A DNA stretch of 64,000 nt from contig UCBZ01000004.1 in assembly GCA_900470775.1 (NCBI GenBank), forward strand, positions 1 through 64,000. Direction: 5' to 3'. This document shows positions 16,567 to 24,669 of this stretch, piece after piece (position 1 is the stretch's first letter; every line of letters begins with the position of its first letter). The notes beneath the pieces are model-generated. The model worked only from the letters and a program-made list of their open reading frames with translations. It did no database searches and was not told the origin of the DNA. Both the position numbers and the translations under genes were made by a program. This DNA is from Hyphomicrobiales bacterium (GTDB lineage: Bacteria > Pseudomonadota > Alphaproteobacteria > Rhizobiales > Beijerinckiaceae).

Positions 16567-17841
16567 ATGGACACTATCATGCCGGCCACCCTTACCGTCC
16601 CAGACAGCGCCTTACGAAGCGACGCGGATTTCGATCTTGTCGTGGTCGGCGCGTCCTATGCCGGCGTCGGCGTCATCGCGGCGGCACGGGAGGCCGGCTT
16701 TGCCGGGCGCATCGCGCTCGTCGGCGACGAGGCCGACCTGCCCTATCAGCGGCCGCCGCTGTCGAAGGGCTTCCTGCTCGGTAAGGCCGGGCTGGCGAGC
16801 CTGCCGCTGAAGGCGGAGTCGTTCTACGTCGAGGCGGAGGTCGCGTTCATGGCGGGACGGCGCGCCGTCGCGCTGGACCTGCAGGCACGCCAGGTGCTGC
16901 TCGACGACGGCTCCCAGATCGGCTTCGGAGCGCTGGCGCTGACGACCGGCGCGCGCGCTGCCGCGCTGCGTTGCCCCGGCGCCGAACTCGATGGGGTCCT
17001 CTCGCTGCGCTCGCTCGATGAGGCGCGCACCCTGAGCCAGCGGCTTGCCGCCGCCCAGGCGATCGTCATCATCGGCGGTGGCTTCATCGGGCTCGAGGTC
17101 GCCTCGGCCGCCGTGACGCTCGGCAAGCAGGTGAGTGTCGTCGAGGCAGGCCCGCGCCTGATCGGCCACGCAGTTGCGCACGAGATTTCCGCCTTTATGC
17201 AGCGCCTGCATGAAGAGCGCGGCGTCACGGTGAAGCTGGCGACAAAGGTCGAGCGGATCGAGGGCGAGGCCGGCAAGGTCGTGGCCGTGATCTGCGCCGA
17301 TGGTTCGCGCCTGCCCTGCGACCTCGTGCTCGCGGCCGTTGGCGCCGTGCCCAATACTGAACTCGCGATCGAGGCTGGGCTGAGCGTCGAGGACGGCATC
17401 GTCGTCGACGAGTTCTGCCGCAGCTCCGATCCTGAGATCTTCGCGGCGGGCGATTGCACCAGCCATCCCAATGTCTTCGCGCGGCGCCGGATGCGGCTGA
17501 GCTCCGTCCAGAACGCGCATGACCAGGGCCGCGCCGCCGGCAACGCCATCGCCGGCAAGCTCGAACCTTACAAGGCCGTGCCGTGGTTCTGGTCCGACCA
17601 GTACGAGGTCAAGCTGCAGATGGTGGGCATCGCCAGCGGCAGCGGCCCCGCCATCCTGCGCGGATCAATGGAAGAGGGGCGGTTCTCGCTGTTTCGCTAT
17701 GATGGCGACCGGCTGACCGCGATCGAGAGCATCAACCGGCCGGCCGACCATATGATGGGCCGGCGCCTGATCACGGCGGGCCTGTCGCCGACACGAGAGC
17801 AGGCCGGCGACCCCGGTTTCGATCTGCGCTCGCTGGCCTGA
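16567..17841 (+). CDS. FAD/NAD(P)-dependent ferredoxin (rubredoxin) reductase
   Basis: This 424-residue flavoprotein matches the class of putidaredoxin, rhodocoxin and other ferredoxin reductases that pass electrons from NAD(P)H to oxygenases or P450s. An FAD Rossmann motif (LVVVGASYAGVGVIAAAR), the PYQRPPLSK block, an NAD-binding motif (IIGGGFIGLEVASA), the IFAAGDC FAD block and a C-terminal dimerisation-type domain (PWFWSDQYEVKLQMVG) are visible. No ferredoxin or oxygenase is adjacent, so its partner is encoded elsewhere. ATG codons at 16567 and 16579 are both possible starts; neither has a clear ribosome site. Confidence 0.88.
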   Translation: MDTIMPATLTVPDSALRSDADFDLVVVGASYAGVGVIAAAREAGFAGRIALVGDEADLPYQRPPLSKGFLLGKAGLASLPLKAESFYVEAEVAFMAGRRAVALDLQARQVLLDDGSQIGFGALALTTGARAAALRCPGAELDGVLSLRSLDEARTLSQRLAAAQAIVIIGGGFIGLEVASAAVTLGKQVSVVEAGPRLIGHAVAHEISAFMQRLHEERGVTVKLATKVERIEGEAGKVVAVICADGSRLPCDLVLAAVGAVPNTELAIEAGLSVEDGIVVDEFCRSSDPEIFAAGDCTSHPNVFARRRMRLSSVQNAHDQGRAAGNAIAGKLEPYKAVPWFWSDQYEVKLQMVGIASGSGPAILRGSMEEGRFSLFRYDGDRLTAIESINRPADHMMGRRLITAGLSPTREQAGDPGFDLRSLA

Positions 17842-17960
17842 GGCGCCGCCAGCGCCCGCGTCCTGCCTTGAAAATGCCGCTTGCCATGGCCGGGGATTGG
17901 GAGTGCCATGAGTTCGGCTGAACGCAGCCTTGCGCAGGCAGTCTTGCGATGGAGAACACC

Positions 17961-18431
17961 ATGCTGAGAAACGTCATTCTTGCATCCGCATCCCTTTTCG
18001 CACTGGCGGTATTGCCGGTGGCGCCTGCGGCCGCGCTGACGATGAAGGAATGCAGCGTCAAATATCAGGACGCCAAGAAGGCCAACACGCTCAAGGGCCA
18101 GAAGTGGAACGATTTCCGCAAGGCGCAGTGCGGCGACGACGATGCGGCCGATGACGAGGCGGCAGCAGCCGTGGCAGAGCCGGCGACGCCGGCCGTGACG
18201 CCTGCCAGCGCTCCGGCCAAGCCCGCCGCCGCGCCGGGCAAGGCGAAGGCCGCCGTGTTCCCCAAGGTGGTCGCGTCTAAGTATTCGGACCTGTCGGCCG
18301 GCAGGGCGCGGCTGAAGACCTGCGCCGACCAATACAACGCCAACAAGGCCTCGAATGCCAATGGCGAGCTGAAATGGATCGAGAAGGGCGGCGGCTACTG
18401 GAGCCAGTGCAACAGCAAGCTGAAGAGCTAA
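17961..18431 (+). CDS. Small secreted Ala/Lys-rich protein with PsiF-like repeat
   Basis: This 156-residue protein has a Sec signal peptide (MLRNVILASASLFALAVLP, cleavage probably after PAAA). A segment then follows (MKECSVKYQDAKKANTLKGQKW, then NDFRKAQC) that resembles the short Cys-bounded repeat of PsiF-like proteins. A central Ala/Pro/Glu-rich linker precedes a second Cys pair region (RLKTCADQYNANKA, WSQCNSK). An ATG at 17949 is in frame, but the GGAG at 17951-17954 fits the ATG at 17961 better. The function is unknown; it is probably periplasmic. Confidence 0.65.
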   Translation: MLRNVILASASLFALAVLPVAPAAALTMKECSVKYQDAKKANTLKGQKWNDFRKAQCGDDDAADDEAAAAVAEPATPAVTPASAPAKPAAAPGKAKAAVFPKVVASKYSDLSAGRARLKTCADQYNANKASNANGELKWIEKGGGYWSQCNSKLKS

Positions 18432-18458
18432 TCAACACCCTTACGCTCTAGGCACCAT

Positions 18459-18549
18459 CGTCATCCCGGGCTTGACCCGGGATCCATCGTAGAGCGCAGC
18501 GCCCTTCGATGGATCCCGGATCTCCGCTTCGCTGCGTCCGGGATGACGG
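18459..18549. repeat. Intergenic palindromic repeat, class A, copy 1
   Basis: The outer arms are CGTCATCCCGGG and CCGGGATGACGG, and inner arms GGATCCATCG and CGATGGATCC form a second hairpin. The same architecture recurs at 33338-33428 and 49917-50043. This copy lies between the convergent ends of the PsiF-like gene and the nitronate monooxygenase gene. Confidence 0.85.
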
Positions 18550-18568
18550 CGCGGTTAAACGGCGATGG

Positions 18569-19504
18569 TCAGGCTATCAACGACGCTCGCGCCTGCGCGT
18601 ATTCGCCGGCCAGCCGCGCCCCGAGTTCGGCCACGCTCGGCACGTCCTCGATTGAACCCACGCCCTGGCCTGCCGACCAGATCGTCTTCCAGACCTTGGC
18701 TTCGCTGGCCATGTCGAGCTTGCCATGGGAGGTCAGGTTGTCGGGGTCGAGTCCGGCGGCCGCGATGCTCTCGCGCATGAAGTTCGCGTTCACGCCACTG
18801 ATCGCCGGGGTGTAGAGGATGTCGGCGGCGCGGGTGCGCAGCAGCATGTCCTTGTACGCAGGATCGGCCAGGCTTTCGCTCGTCGCGATGAAGCGGGTGC
18901 CGAGATAGGCGAGATCGGCCCCCATCAGCTGCGCCGCTGCGATCTGGGCTCCGTTGGAGATCGCGCCGGCGAGAACGATCGTGCCCTCGAAGAAGCGCCT
19001 GATCTCCGCGACCAGCGCGAAGGGGCTCATCATACCGGCATGGCCGCCGGCACCGGCCGCGACCGCAATGATGCCGTCGACGCCGGCCTCGGCCGCCTTC
19101 TGGGCATGACGCAGGCTGATGACGTCGTGGAAGACGACACCGCCATAGCCATGCACCGCCTTGACGAGGTCGGGCACGGCGCCGAGCGACGTGATGACGA
19201 TGGGAACCTTGTGCTGGGCCGTGATCGCCAGATCCTGCTCGAGGCGCGGATTGGTGCGGTGGACGATCAGGTTCACGCCGAAGGGCGCGGCGTCGGGGAC
19301 CCCGTCAAGACGCCCCTCGATCTCGTCGAGCCAGGCGGCATAGCCCTCACTGCTGCGCTGGTTCAGCGCCGGGAAGGTGCCGACCATACCGGCCTTGCAG
19401 GTCTCGACCACGAGATCGGGGCCCGAGACCAGGAACATCGGCGAGGCGATCGCGGGAAGGCGCAGGCGCCCGGCGAGCGAGGCAGGTAGTGGCACGGTCT
19501 TCAT
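18569..19504 (-). CDS. Nitronate monooxygenase / 2-nitropropane dioxygenase-type FMN enzyme
   Basis: This 311-residue TIM-barrel FMN protein is of the nitronate monooxygenase family (NPD). It begins MKTVPLPASLAG and contains LPAIASPMFLVSGPDLV, the phosphate-binding region AGAGGHAG and GADLAYLGTRF. Family members oxidise alkyl nitronates or act as quinone reductases or FabK-like enoyl reductases; the exact substrate is not determined. GAGGGAG precedes the chosen start at 19504. The frame runs open far upstream, but that part overlaps the gamma-glutamyltransferase gene on the other strand and is not coding. Confidence 0.87.
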   Translation of the reverse strand: MKTVPLPASLAGRLRLPAIASPMFLVSGPDLVVETCKAGMVGTFPALNQRSSEGYAAWLDEIEGRLDGVPDAAPFGVNLIVHRTNPRLEQDLAITAQHKVPIVITSLGAVPDLVKAVHGYGGVVFHDVISLRHAQKAAEAGVDGIIAVAAGAGGHAGMMSPFALVAEIRRFFEGTIVLAGAISNGAQIAAAQLMGADLAYLGTRFIATSESLADPAYKDMLLRTRAADILYTPAISGVNANFMRESIAAAGLDPDNLTSHGKLDMASEAKVWKTIWSAGQGVGSIEDVPSVAELGARLAGEYAQARASLIA

Positions 19505-19681
19505 CTCCCTCAGACGGATGCTTTGCTCTTGTCGTTGCATCGCTCGTATCAGCGCGCGCGTCTGTGTGGAACCCGCCGCAGGGCCGGGACGCGCCCGGCG
19601 CGCTTGCCAAACGGCACCGGCTTTGCGAGTCCGGAGCAGGACCGAACCCATCTGAAGCCGGTCGACCCGGGAGGCAGCGAC

Positions 19682-21295
19682 GTGAACACCCCCAACCAGC
19701 GCGATTTCGAGCAGCCCGGACGCTCCGTGGTGATGGGCCGGCGCGGCATGGCCGCGACCTCGCATCCCACCGCGACGCTGGCTGCCATCACCATCCTGCA
19801 GGCGGGCGGCAATGCGATCGATGCGGCGGTCGCGGCCTGTGCCGTGCAATGCGTGGTCGAGCCGGGCTCGACCGGCATCGGCGGCGATTGCTTCGCACTG
19901 TTGGCCGCCGGCGGCAGCGACCGCGTCATCGCCTATGACGGCTCGGGCCGAGCGCCGGCTGCGGCAACCGTCGACTGGTATCGCGAGCATGGCTTCACCG
20001 AGATTCCGCGCCAGTCGCCCCATGCTGTGACCGTGCCGGGTTCCGTCGAGGCCTGGGCGACGCTGGTCAAGGACCACGGCCGCCTGCCGCTCGCCAAGCT
20101 GCTGGAACCGGCCATCGCGCTCGCTCGCGACGGCTATGCGGTGTCGCCGCGCGTTGCGGCCGATTGGGCCGGACAGGCCGCGCTGCTGGCCAAGGATCCG
20201 CACGCCGCCCGTGTTTTCCTGCCGGGCGGCCGGGCGCCGCTGGCGGGCGAGGTCCACCATCAGCCGGAGCTGGCGGCGACGCTGCAGGCCATCGCCGAGC
20301 GCGGCCCCGCCGCCTTCTATGAGGGCGAGATCGCCCAGGACATGGTCGATCGTCTGCGCGAGCTTGGCGGGCTGCATACGCTGGAGGATTTCCGCGCGGC
20401 GAAGGGCGGCTATGTCGCGCCGATCAAGACCAGCTTCCGCGGCCACGAGGTGTATGAGTGCCCGCCGGCCGGCCAGGGCGTGATCGCGCTGATGATCCTC
20501 AACATCCTCTCGGGCTTCGAGCCGGGGACCGACCCGCTCTCGGCGGACCGCCTGCATGTCGAGATCGAGGCGTCACGGCTGGCCTATTCCGTCCGCGATG
20601 CGGTGCTGGCCGATCCGAGCCAAAGCGAGGTCCCGCTGAACTGGCTCCTGTCCGAGGAACTGGCGGCGGAACTGCGCAGCAAGATCGACCTGAAGCAGGC
20701 GATCACGGAGCTGCCGTCGTTTTCGGCTTCGGTGGTCGAGCACGCCGATACGGTCTATATCAGCGTCGTCGACAGCGACGGCATGGCGGTCAGCTTCATC
20801 AATTCGCTCTTCCATCCCTATGGTGCGGCATTGCTGGCACCCAGGAGCGGCGTCATGCTGCACAATCGCGGTCAGGGCTTCGTGCTCACGCCCGGCCATC
20901 CCAATGCGATCGCGCCACGCAAGCGCCCGCTGCACACCATCATCCCAGGCATGATGACGCGCGATGGCAAGGTCTGCCTGTCCTTCGGCGTGATGGGCGG
21001 GCACTACCAGGCGACGGGCCATGCTCACCTGATCAGCAAGCTGGTCGATTACGGCCTCGACTTGCAGAGCGCGATCTCGCTGCCGCGTATCTTCCCGCGC
21101 CCCGGCCAGACCGCGATCGAGGCGGAAGGCACCGTGCCGCCAGCCGTTCGCGCCGAGCTCGAACGCCGCGGCTTCTCCTTCACGGCGCCAGCGGCCGCGA
21201 TCGGCGGCGGGCAGGCGATCGCGATCGACCACGAGCGGGGCGTGCTGCTGGCGGGCTCCGACCACCGCAAGGATGGCTGCGCGCTCGGCTGGTGA
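19682..21295 (+). CDS. Gamma-glutamyltransferase family N-terminal nucleophile hydrolase
   Basis: This 537-residue protein belongs to the gamma-glutamyltranspeptidase family, whose precursor cleaves itself before a Thr that becomes the nucleophile. Thr357 in HADTVYISVVDSDG is that residue. Other family blocks are ILQAGGNAIDAAVA, VVEPGSTGIGGDCF and the C-terminal GVMGGHYQATGH. There is no signal peptide, so it is probably cytoplasmic, and the closest relatives may be HpxW/oxamate amidohydrolase-type enzymes rather than glutathione hydrolase. The GTG start at 19682 is preceded by GGGAGG; the open frame continues upstream without family similarity. Confidence 0.85.
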   Translation: MNTPNQRDFEQPGRSVVMGRRGMAATSHPTATLAAITILQAGGNAIDAAVAACAVQCVVEPGSTGIGGDCFALLAAGGSDRVIAYDGSGRAPAAATVDWYREHGFTEIPRQSPHAVTVPGSVEAWATLVKDHGRLPLAKLLEPAIALARDGYAVSPRVAADWAGQAALLAKDPHAARVFLPGGRAPLAGEVHHQPELAATLQAIAERGPAAFYEGEIAQDMVDRLRELGGLHTLEDFRAAKGGYVAPIKTSFRGHEVYECPPAGQGVIALMILNILSGFEPGTDPLSADRLHVEIEASRLAYSVRDAVLADPSQSEVPLNWLLSEELAAELRSKIDLKQAITELPSFSASVVEHADTVYISVVDSDGMAVSFINSLFHPYGAALLAPRSGVMLHNRGQGFVLTPGHPNAIAPRKRPLHTIIPGMMTRDGKVCLSFGVMGGHYQATGHAHLISKLVDYGLDLQSAISLPRIFPRPGQTAIEAEGTVPPAVRAELERRGFSFTAPAAAIGGGQAIAIDHERGVLLAGSDHRKDGCALGW

Positions 21296-21317
21296 GGTGT
21301 CCGGGGCCTGCCCGGCG

Positions 21318-22484
21318 CTATCGGCGCTCGAAGTCCCGGTGGACGTCGTGGGTGACGATTCCCGCGCCGTCCGGCGGGATCGTCAGCCAGTCCCGGCGCG
21401 TCAGCGTCTGGCGCGTGTCCTCATGGCCTGAGTGCCAGTGCTCCTTCATCGAGGTGCGCGAAAATTCGTGGTCCTTGGCATGGCTCTCATAGGTTTTCTG
21501 CTGGTAGATCAGCTGCAGGATGGTGTGTTCGGGGATCAGCGCCAGCTCGTCGCGCAGGGCGCGGTCCTCGTCGCTCAGGCTGTCCTCGGGAATTCTGGTC
21601 AGCGCGTGATGGGCCTTCTTCTTCCAGCCCTGCAGGGTCTGAAACAGGTCCGTCATGAGGCGCGTGCGCGAGGAATACATGATGTCCTTGTGGCGGCCCA
21701 TCACGTCCTGCATCGTGCGCGGCATCGGGCCGCGTGACGAGAACAGATCGACCTGGAAGATCAGCGAGTTCAGCGTGTCCTCCTGGGCGAGCAGGTGCTG
21801 CAGCGGGGTGTTGGAGACGATACCGCCATCCCAGTAGTGCTCGGTGCCGATCTGCACGGTCGGGAAGGCCGGCGGCAGCGCGCCCGAGGCCATGACGTGC
21901 TCGGGCTCGATCTTTTCCTGGGTGTTGTCGAAATAGACGAAATTGCCCGAGAGCGCGTTGACCGCGCCAACCGAAAAATGCACCGCTCCGCTGTTGATCA
22001 GATCGAAATCAACGAGTTCCAGCAGCGTCTCGCGCAGCGGCGAGGTGTCGTAGAAGCTGGTCGCATCGGTCGCGCCGGCAGGTGCGAACCAGGCGCTGGT
22101 GCGCCGCGGCTCGAAGAAGCCGGGCTGGCCCAGCATCGTGGTCATCAAGGATGAGCTCGCGTTGCGGGCCTGGCGGAAGACGTCGCCCTCCGGCGTGAAC
22201 CACCAGACCTTGCGATCGGTGATCCGGTCCCAGAACGTCTGCAGCCGCTCAAGCCGGCGCTCGCGCGGGTTGCCGGCGATGATGGCGGAGTTGATCGCGC
22301 CGATCGAGACGCCCGAGACCCAGTCGGGCTCGATATCGGCCTCGTGCAGCGCCTGGTAGACGCCCGCCTGATAGGCACCAAGCGCGCCACCGCCCTGGAG
22401 CACGAGCGCGACGCGGTCGCAGCGCTCGGGGCGCCAGCCGAGATAGCGGGCGCCGGACAGGGACGCGGATGACGGAGCATTCAT
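21318..22484 (-). CDS. Patatin-like phospholipase with DUF3734 tail
   Basis: This 388-residue patatin-family acyl hydrolase has the oxyanion glycine loop LVLQGGGALGAYQAG, the nucleophile elbow GVSIG (Ser60) and the Asp of the catalytic dyad in YWDGG (Asp219). The C-terminal part (HEFSRTSMKEHW, near the end) matches the DUF3734 extension found with alphaproteobacterial patatins. It would cleave phospholipid or other acyl esters at the membrane. It diverges from bdhA-adc across a 211-base gap holding PhoB-box-like repeats in both orientations, so it may share control with ketone-body and polyhydroxybutyrate metabolism. The start at 22484 (MNAPSSAS) leaves the conserved region intact. Confidence 0.9.
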   Translation of the reverse strand: MNAPSSASLSGARYLGWRPERCDRVALVLQGGGALGAYQAGVYQALHEADIEPDWVSGVSIGAINSAIIAGNPRERRLERLQTFWDRITDRKVWWFTPEGDVFRQARNASSSLMTTMLGQPGFFEPRRTSAWFAPAGATDATSFYDTSPLRETLLELVDFDLINSGAVHFSVGAVNALSGNFVYFDNTQEKIEPEHVMASGALPPAFPTVQIGTEHYWDGGIVSNTPLQHLLAQEDTLNSLIFQVDLFSSRGPMPRTMQDVMGRHKDIMYSSRTRLMTDLFQTLQGWKKKAHHALTRIPEDSLSDEDRALRDELALIPEHTILQLIYQQKTYESHAKDHEFSRTSMKEHWHSGHEDTRQTLTRRDWLTIPPDGAGIVTHDVHRDFERR

Positions 22485-22538
22485 GGCGCAGGATCCCGGA
22501 ATTGAGCGCGTTAGGGCGGCAATTGCTGTGCTTTGCGA

Positions 22539-22557
22539 GGTGACACCCGTGTGACGC
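22539..22557 (-). promoter_or_regulatory. Candidate PhoB box oriented toward the patatin gene
   Basis: Read on the minus strand this is GCGTCACACGGGTGTCACC: two GTCAC half-sites spaced exactly 11 bases apart, the geometry of a PhoB box. It lies about 55 bases upstream of the patatin start. Confidence 0.5.
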
Positions 22558-22587
22558 AGGCCATGTGATGCAGGCCGCCGCATGGCG

Positions 22588-22628
22588 CTGTCATCCCACC
22601 GTCAGACAAGCGTCATCGCGGCGTCAGC
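22588..22628 (+). promoter_or_regulatory. Candidate tandem PhoB box (four half-sites) upstream of bdhA
   Basis: GTCA occurs at 22590, 22601, 22612 and 22623, an exact 11-base period over four units. The first unit is CTGTCAT, as in the PhoB consensus. PhoB dimers bind direct repeats with this spacing, and tandem boxes are common at strongly controlled promoters. It ends about 70 bases before the bdhA start. Confidence 0.6.
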
Positions 22629-22695
22629 TTGCTCTTCCACGGCAGGAGGCATGGTTTTTGCGGCGCACACAAACGCGGGCCGGGGGGAGAGCACT

Positions 22696-23478
22696 ATGCT
22701 GAAGGGCAAGACCGCCGTCGTCACCGGCTCGACCTCGGGGATCGGGCTCGCCATCGCCCGGGCCTATGCGGCTGAAGGTGCCAACATCGTCATCAACGGC
22801 TTCGGCGCCCCGCACGCGATCGAGGCCGAACGCGCTGGCATCGCCGCCGATTTCGGCGTCAAGGCGCGCTATTCCGCCGCCGACATGGCGCATGGCGGCG
22901 CAATCGCCACGATGATCGCGGAGGCGGAGGCGCATTTCGGCTCGGTCGACATCCTCGTCAACAATGCCGGCATCCAGTTCGTCTCTCCGGTCGAGGAGTT
23001 CCCGATCGAGAAATGGGACGCGATCATCGCGATCAACCTCTCGGCCGCCTTCCACGCCATCCGCGCCGCGCTGCCGGGCATGAAGGCGCGCAGATGGGGC
23101 CGGATCATCAACACGGCCAGCGCGCATGCCCTCGTCGCCTCGCCGTTCAAGTCGGCCTATGTCGCGGCCAAGCACGGTATCGCCGGGCTGACCAAGACGG
23201 TCGCGCTGGAAGCCGCGACCTTCGGCGTCACGGCCAACGCGATCTGCCCCGGCTATGTCTGGACGCCGCTTGTCGAAAAGCAGATCCCCGAGACGATGGC
23301 GGCCCGCGGGCTGACCCGCGAGCAGGTGATCAACGACGTGCTGCTCGACGCGCAGCCGACCAAGCAGTTCGTCACCAGCGAAGAGGTTGCGGCGCTCGCG
23401 GTCTTCCTCGCCTCCGACGCCGCCAGGTCGATCACCGGCGTCATCCTGCCGATCGACGGCGGCTGGACCGCGCACTGA
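22696..23478 (+). CDS. bdhA: D-3-hydroxybutyrate dehydrogenase
   Basis: This 260-residue short-chain dehydrogenase has the NAD motif TGSTSGIG (10-17), NNAG at 89-92, Ser142 and the catalytic pair Tyr155/Lys159 in SAYVAAKHG. The C-terminal block (LLDAQPTKQFVTSEEVAALA, then DGGWTAH) is that of 3-hydroxybutyrate dehydrogenases. It interconverts D-3-hydroxybutyrate, the monomer of polyhydroxybutyrate, and acetoacetate using NAD. GGGGGGAGA precedes the ATG at 22696. The next gene, 39 bases on, is acetoacetate decarboxylase, so the pair can convert hydroxybutyrate to acetone and CO2 or balance the acetoacetate pool. Confidence 0.93.
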   Translation: MLKGKTAVVTGSTSGIGLAIARAYAAEGANIVINGFGAPHAIEAERAGIAADFGVKARYSAADMAHGGAIATMIAEAEAHFGSVDILVNNAGIQFVSPVEEFPIEKWDAIIAINLSAAFHAIRAALPGMKARRWGRIINTASAHALVASPFKSAYVAAKHGIAGLTKTVALEAATFGVTANAICPGYVWTPLVEKQIPETMAARGLTREQVINDVLLDAQPTKQFVTSEEVAALAVFLASDAARSITGVILPIDGGWTAH

Positions 23479-23517
23479 GACAAAGGCCGGCAGACCGAGC
23501 CGGCGGGAGGCCTCCTC

Positions 23518-24264
23518 ATGAACCGTCAGCAGATCCTCGACCTGCCCTCGATGCCGCTCGCCGGACCCAGTTATCCGGCCGGCCCCTACCGCTTCATCGA
23601 CCGCGAATACATGATCATCAGCTACGAGACCGATCCGGAGCTGATCCGCCATCATCTGCCCGAGCCGCTGATGCCGCTGGCGCAGCCGATCGTGCATTAC
23701 GAGTGGATCAAGATGCCGGACTCCTCCGGTTTCGGCAGCTATACCGAAACCGGCATCGTCATCCCCTGCACCCTCGGCGAGGAGGACGTGAGCTTCGTCT
23801 CGCAGATGTATCTCGACATCGAGCCGCCGATTTCGGCCGGCCGCGAGATCTGGGGTTTTCCAAAAAAGTACGCCCATCCCAAGCTCGAACTGGTCAAGGA
23901 CACGCTGACCGGAACGCTCGAATATGCCGGCCAGCAGGTCGCCATGGGCACGATGGGCTACAAGCATGAGAGCCTGGCCGGCAACGGCGTCAAGACGACC
24001 GCGATCCTAACCAAGACCCAGGTCAATTTGAAGATCATCCCCGGCGTCGACGGCGAGCCCGAGATCTGCCAGCTCGTGGCGCTGAACCTCACCGACGTCA
24101 CGGTGAAGGGCTCCTGGATCGGGCCGGGACGGCTGCATCTGGTGCCTCATGTCAACGCGCCGGTCGCCGATCTGCCGGTGCGCCGCGTGCTGGGCGCACA
24201 CCACTTCATCGCCGACCTGACGCTGCCCTTCGGGCGGAAGATCTTCGACTATATGGAGAAGTGA
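23518..24264 (+). CDS. adc: Acetoacetate decarboxylase
   Basis: This 248-residue protein matches acetoacetate decarboxylase over its length. The Schiff-base Lys is in EIWGFPKKYAHPKLE (Lys116 or 117, equivalent to the adjacent Lys115/Lys116 pair of the clostridial enzyme). An Arg/Glu-rich active-site entrance (FIDREYMIISYET) is also seen. It decarboxylates acetoacetate to acetone. It lies 39 bases after bdhA on the same strand, with GGGAGG before the ATG, so both are probably one transcript. Confidence 0.93.
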   Translation: MNRQQILDLPSMPLAGPSYPAGPYRFIDREYMIISYETDPELIRHHLPEPLMPLAQPIVHYEWIKMPDSSGFGSYTETGIVIPCTLGEEDVSFVSQMYLDIEPPISAGREIWGFPKKYAHPKLELVKDTLTGTLEYAGQQVAMGTMGYKHESLAGNGVKTTAILTKTQVNLKIIPGVDGEPEICQLVALNLTDVTVKGSWIGPGRLHLVPHVNAPVADLPVRRVLGAHHFIADLTLPFGRKIFDYMEK

Positions 24265-24669
24265 GCGGGTAGCGCTTCTGGGCCTGCATGGCTGCCCAAG
24301 CGCGCTGCACGAGGGCTGACAGGCCAGCAGTTCGCCTCGACGGCCCCCAGCCATACGGCGCGATTCGAAGGAGCGTGTGCAAGACGGACGGTCGCCAGTC
24401 ACGCCCGAACACCAGCCCGCCATAGCGGCGCATGTGCCGGTCCGACCCGCGCCAGCGGACAGTGTCACGCCTTCACGCGAGCGGTCCTTTTGGAAGGCGC
24501 ATCCATCATCTGAATGACGTAGCAGCGATTTTGCGACGCTACGTTTGGCAACACATCGCCTGTTCTCTATTGCGCGCTTGGTGTCTCGCTCGGCGCGGCC
24601 CAAACAGTCCAGATGCATTGCTTGCGCGTTGCAATCAGATTGTTGGACGATCGTTGGCAGGAGCAGCCG
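24265..24669. other. Intergenic stretch between adc and the metzincin gene
   Basis: No gene is supported in these 405 bases; open frames on the minus strand overlap adc antisense and have no recognisable family. A hairpin with 7-bp arms ACGTAGC and GCTACGT spans 24517-24544. Base composition drops in GC from about 24520 onward, consistent with a junction of acquired DNA. AGGAG at 24659-24663 serves the next gene. Confidence 0.4.

Noticed and set aside
19505..20557. Open-frame extension of the nitronate monooxygenase gene
   Set aside because: It lies antisense to the gamma-glutamyltransferase gene, is Arg-rich with no family similarity, and a good ribosome site marks the start at 19504.
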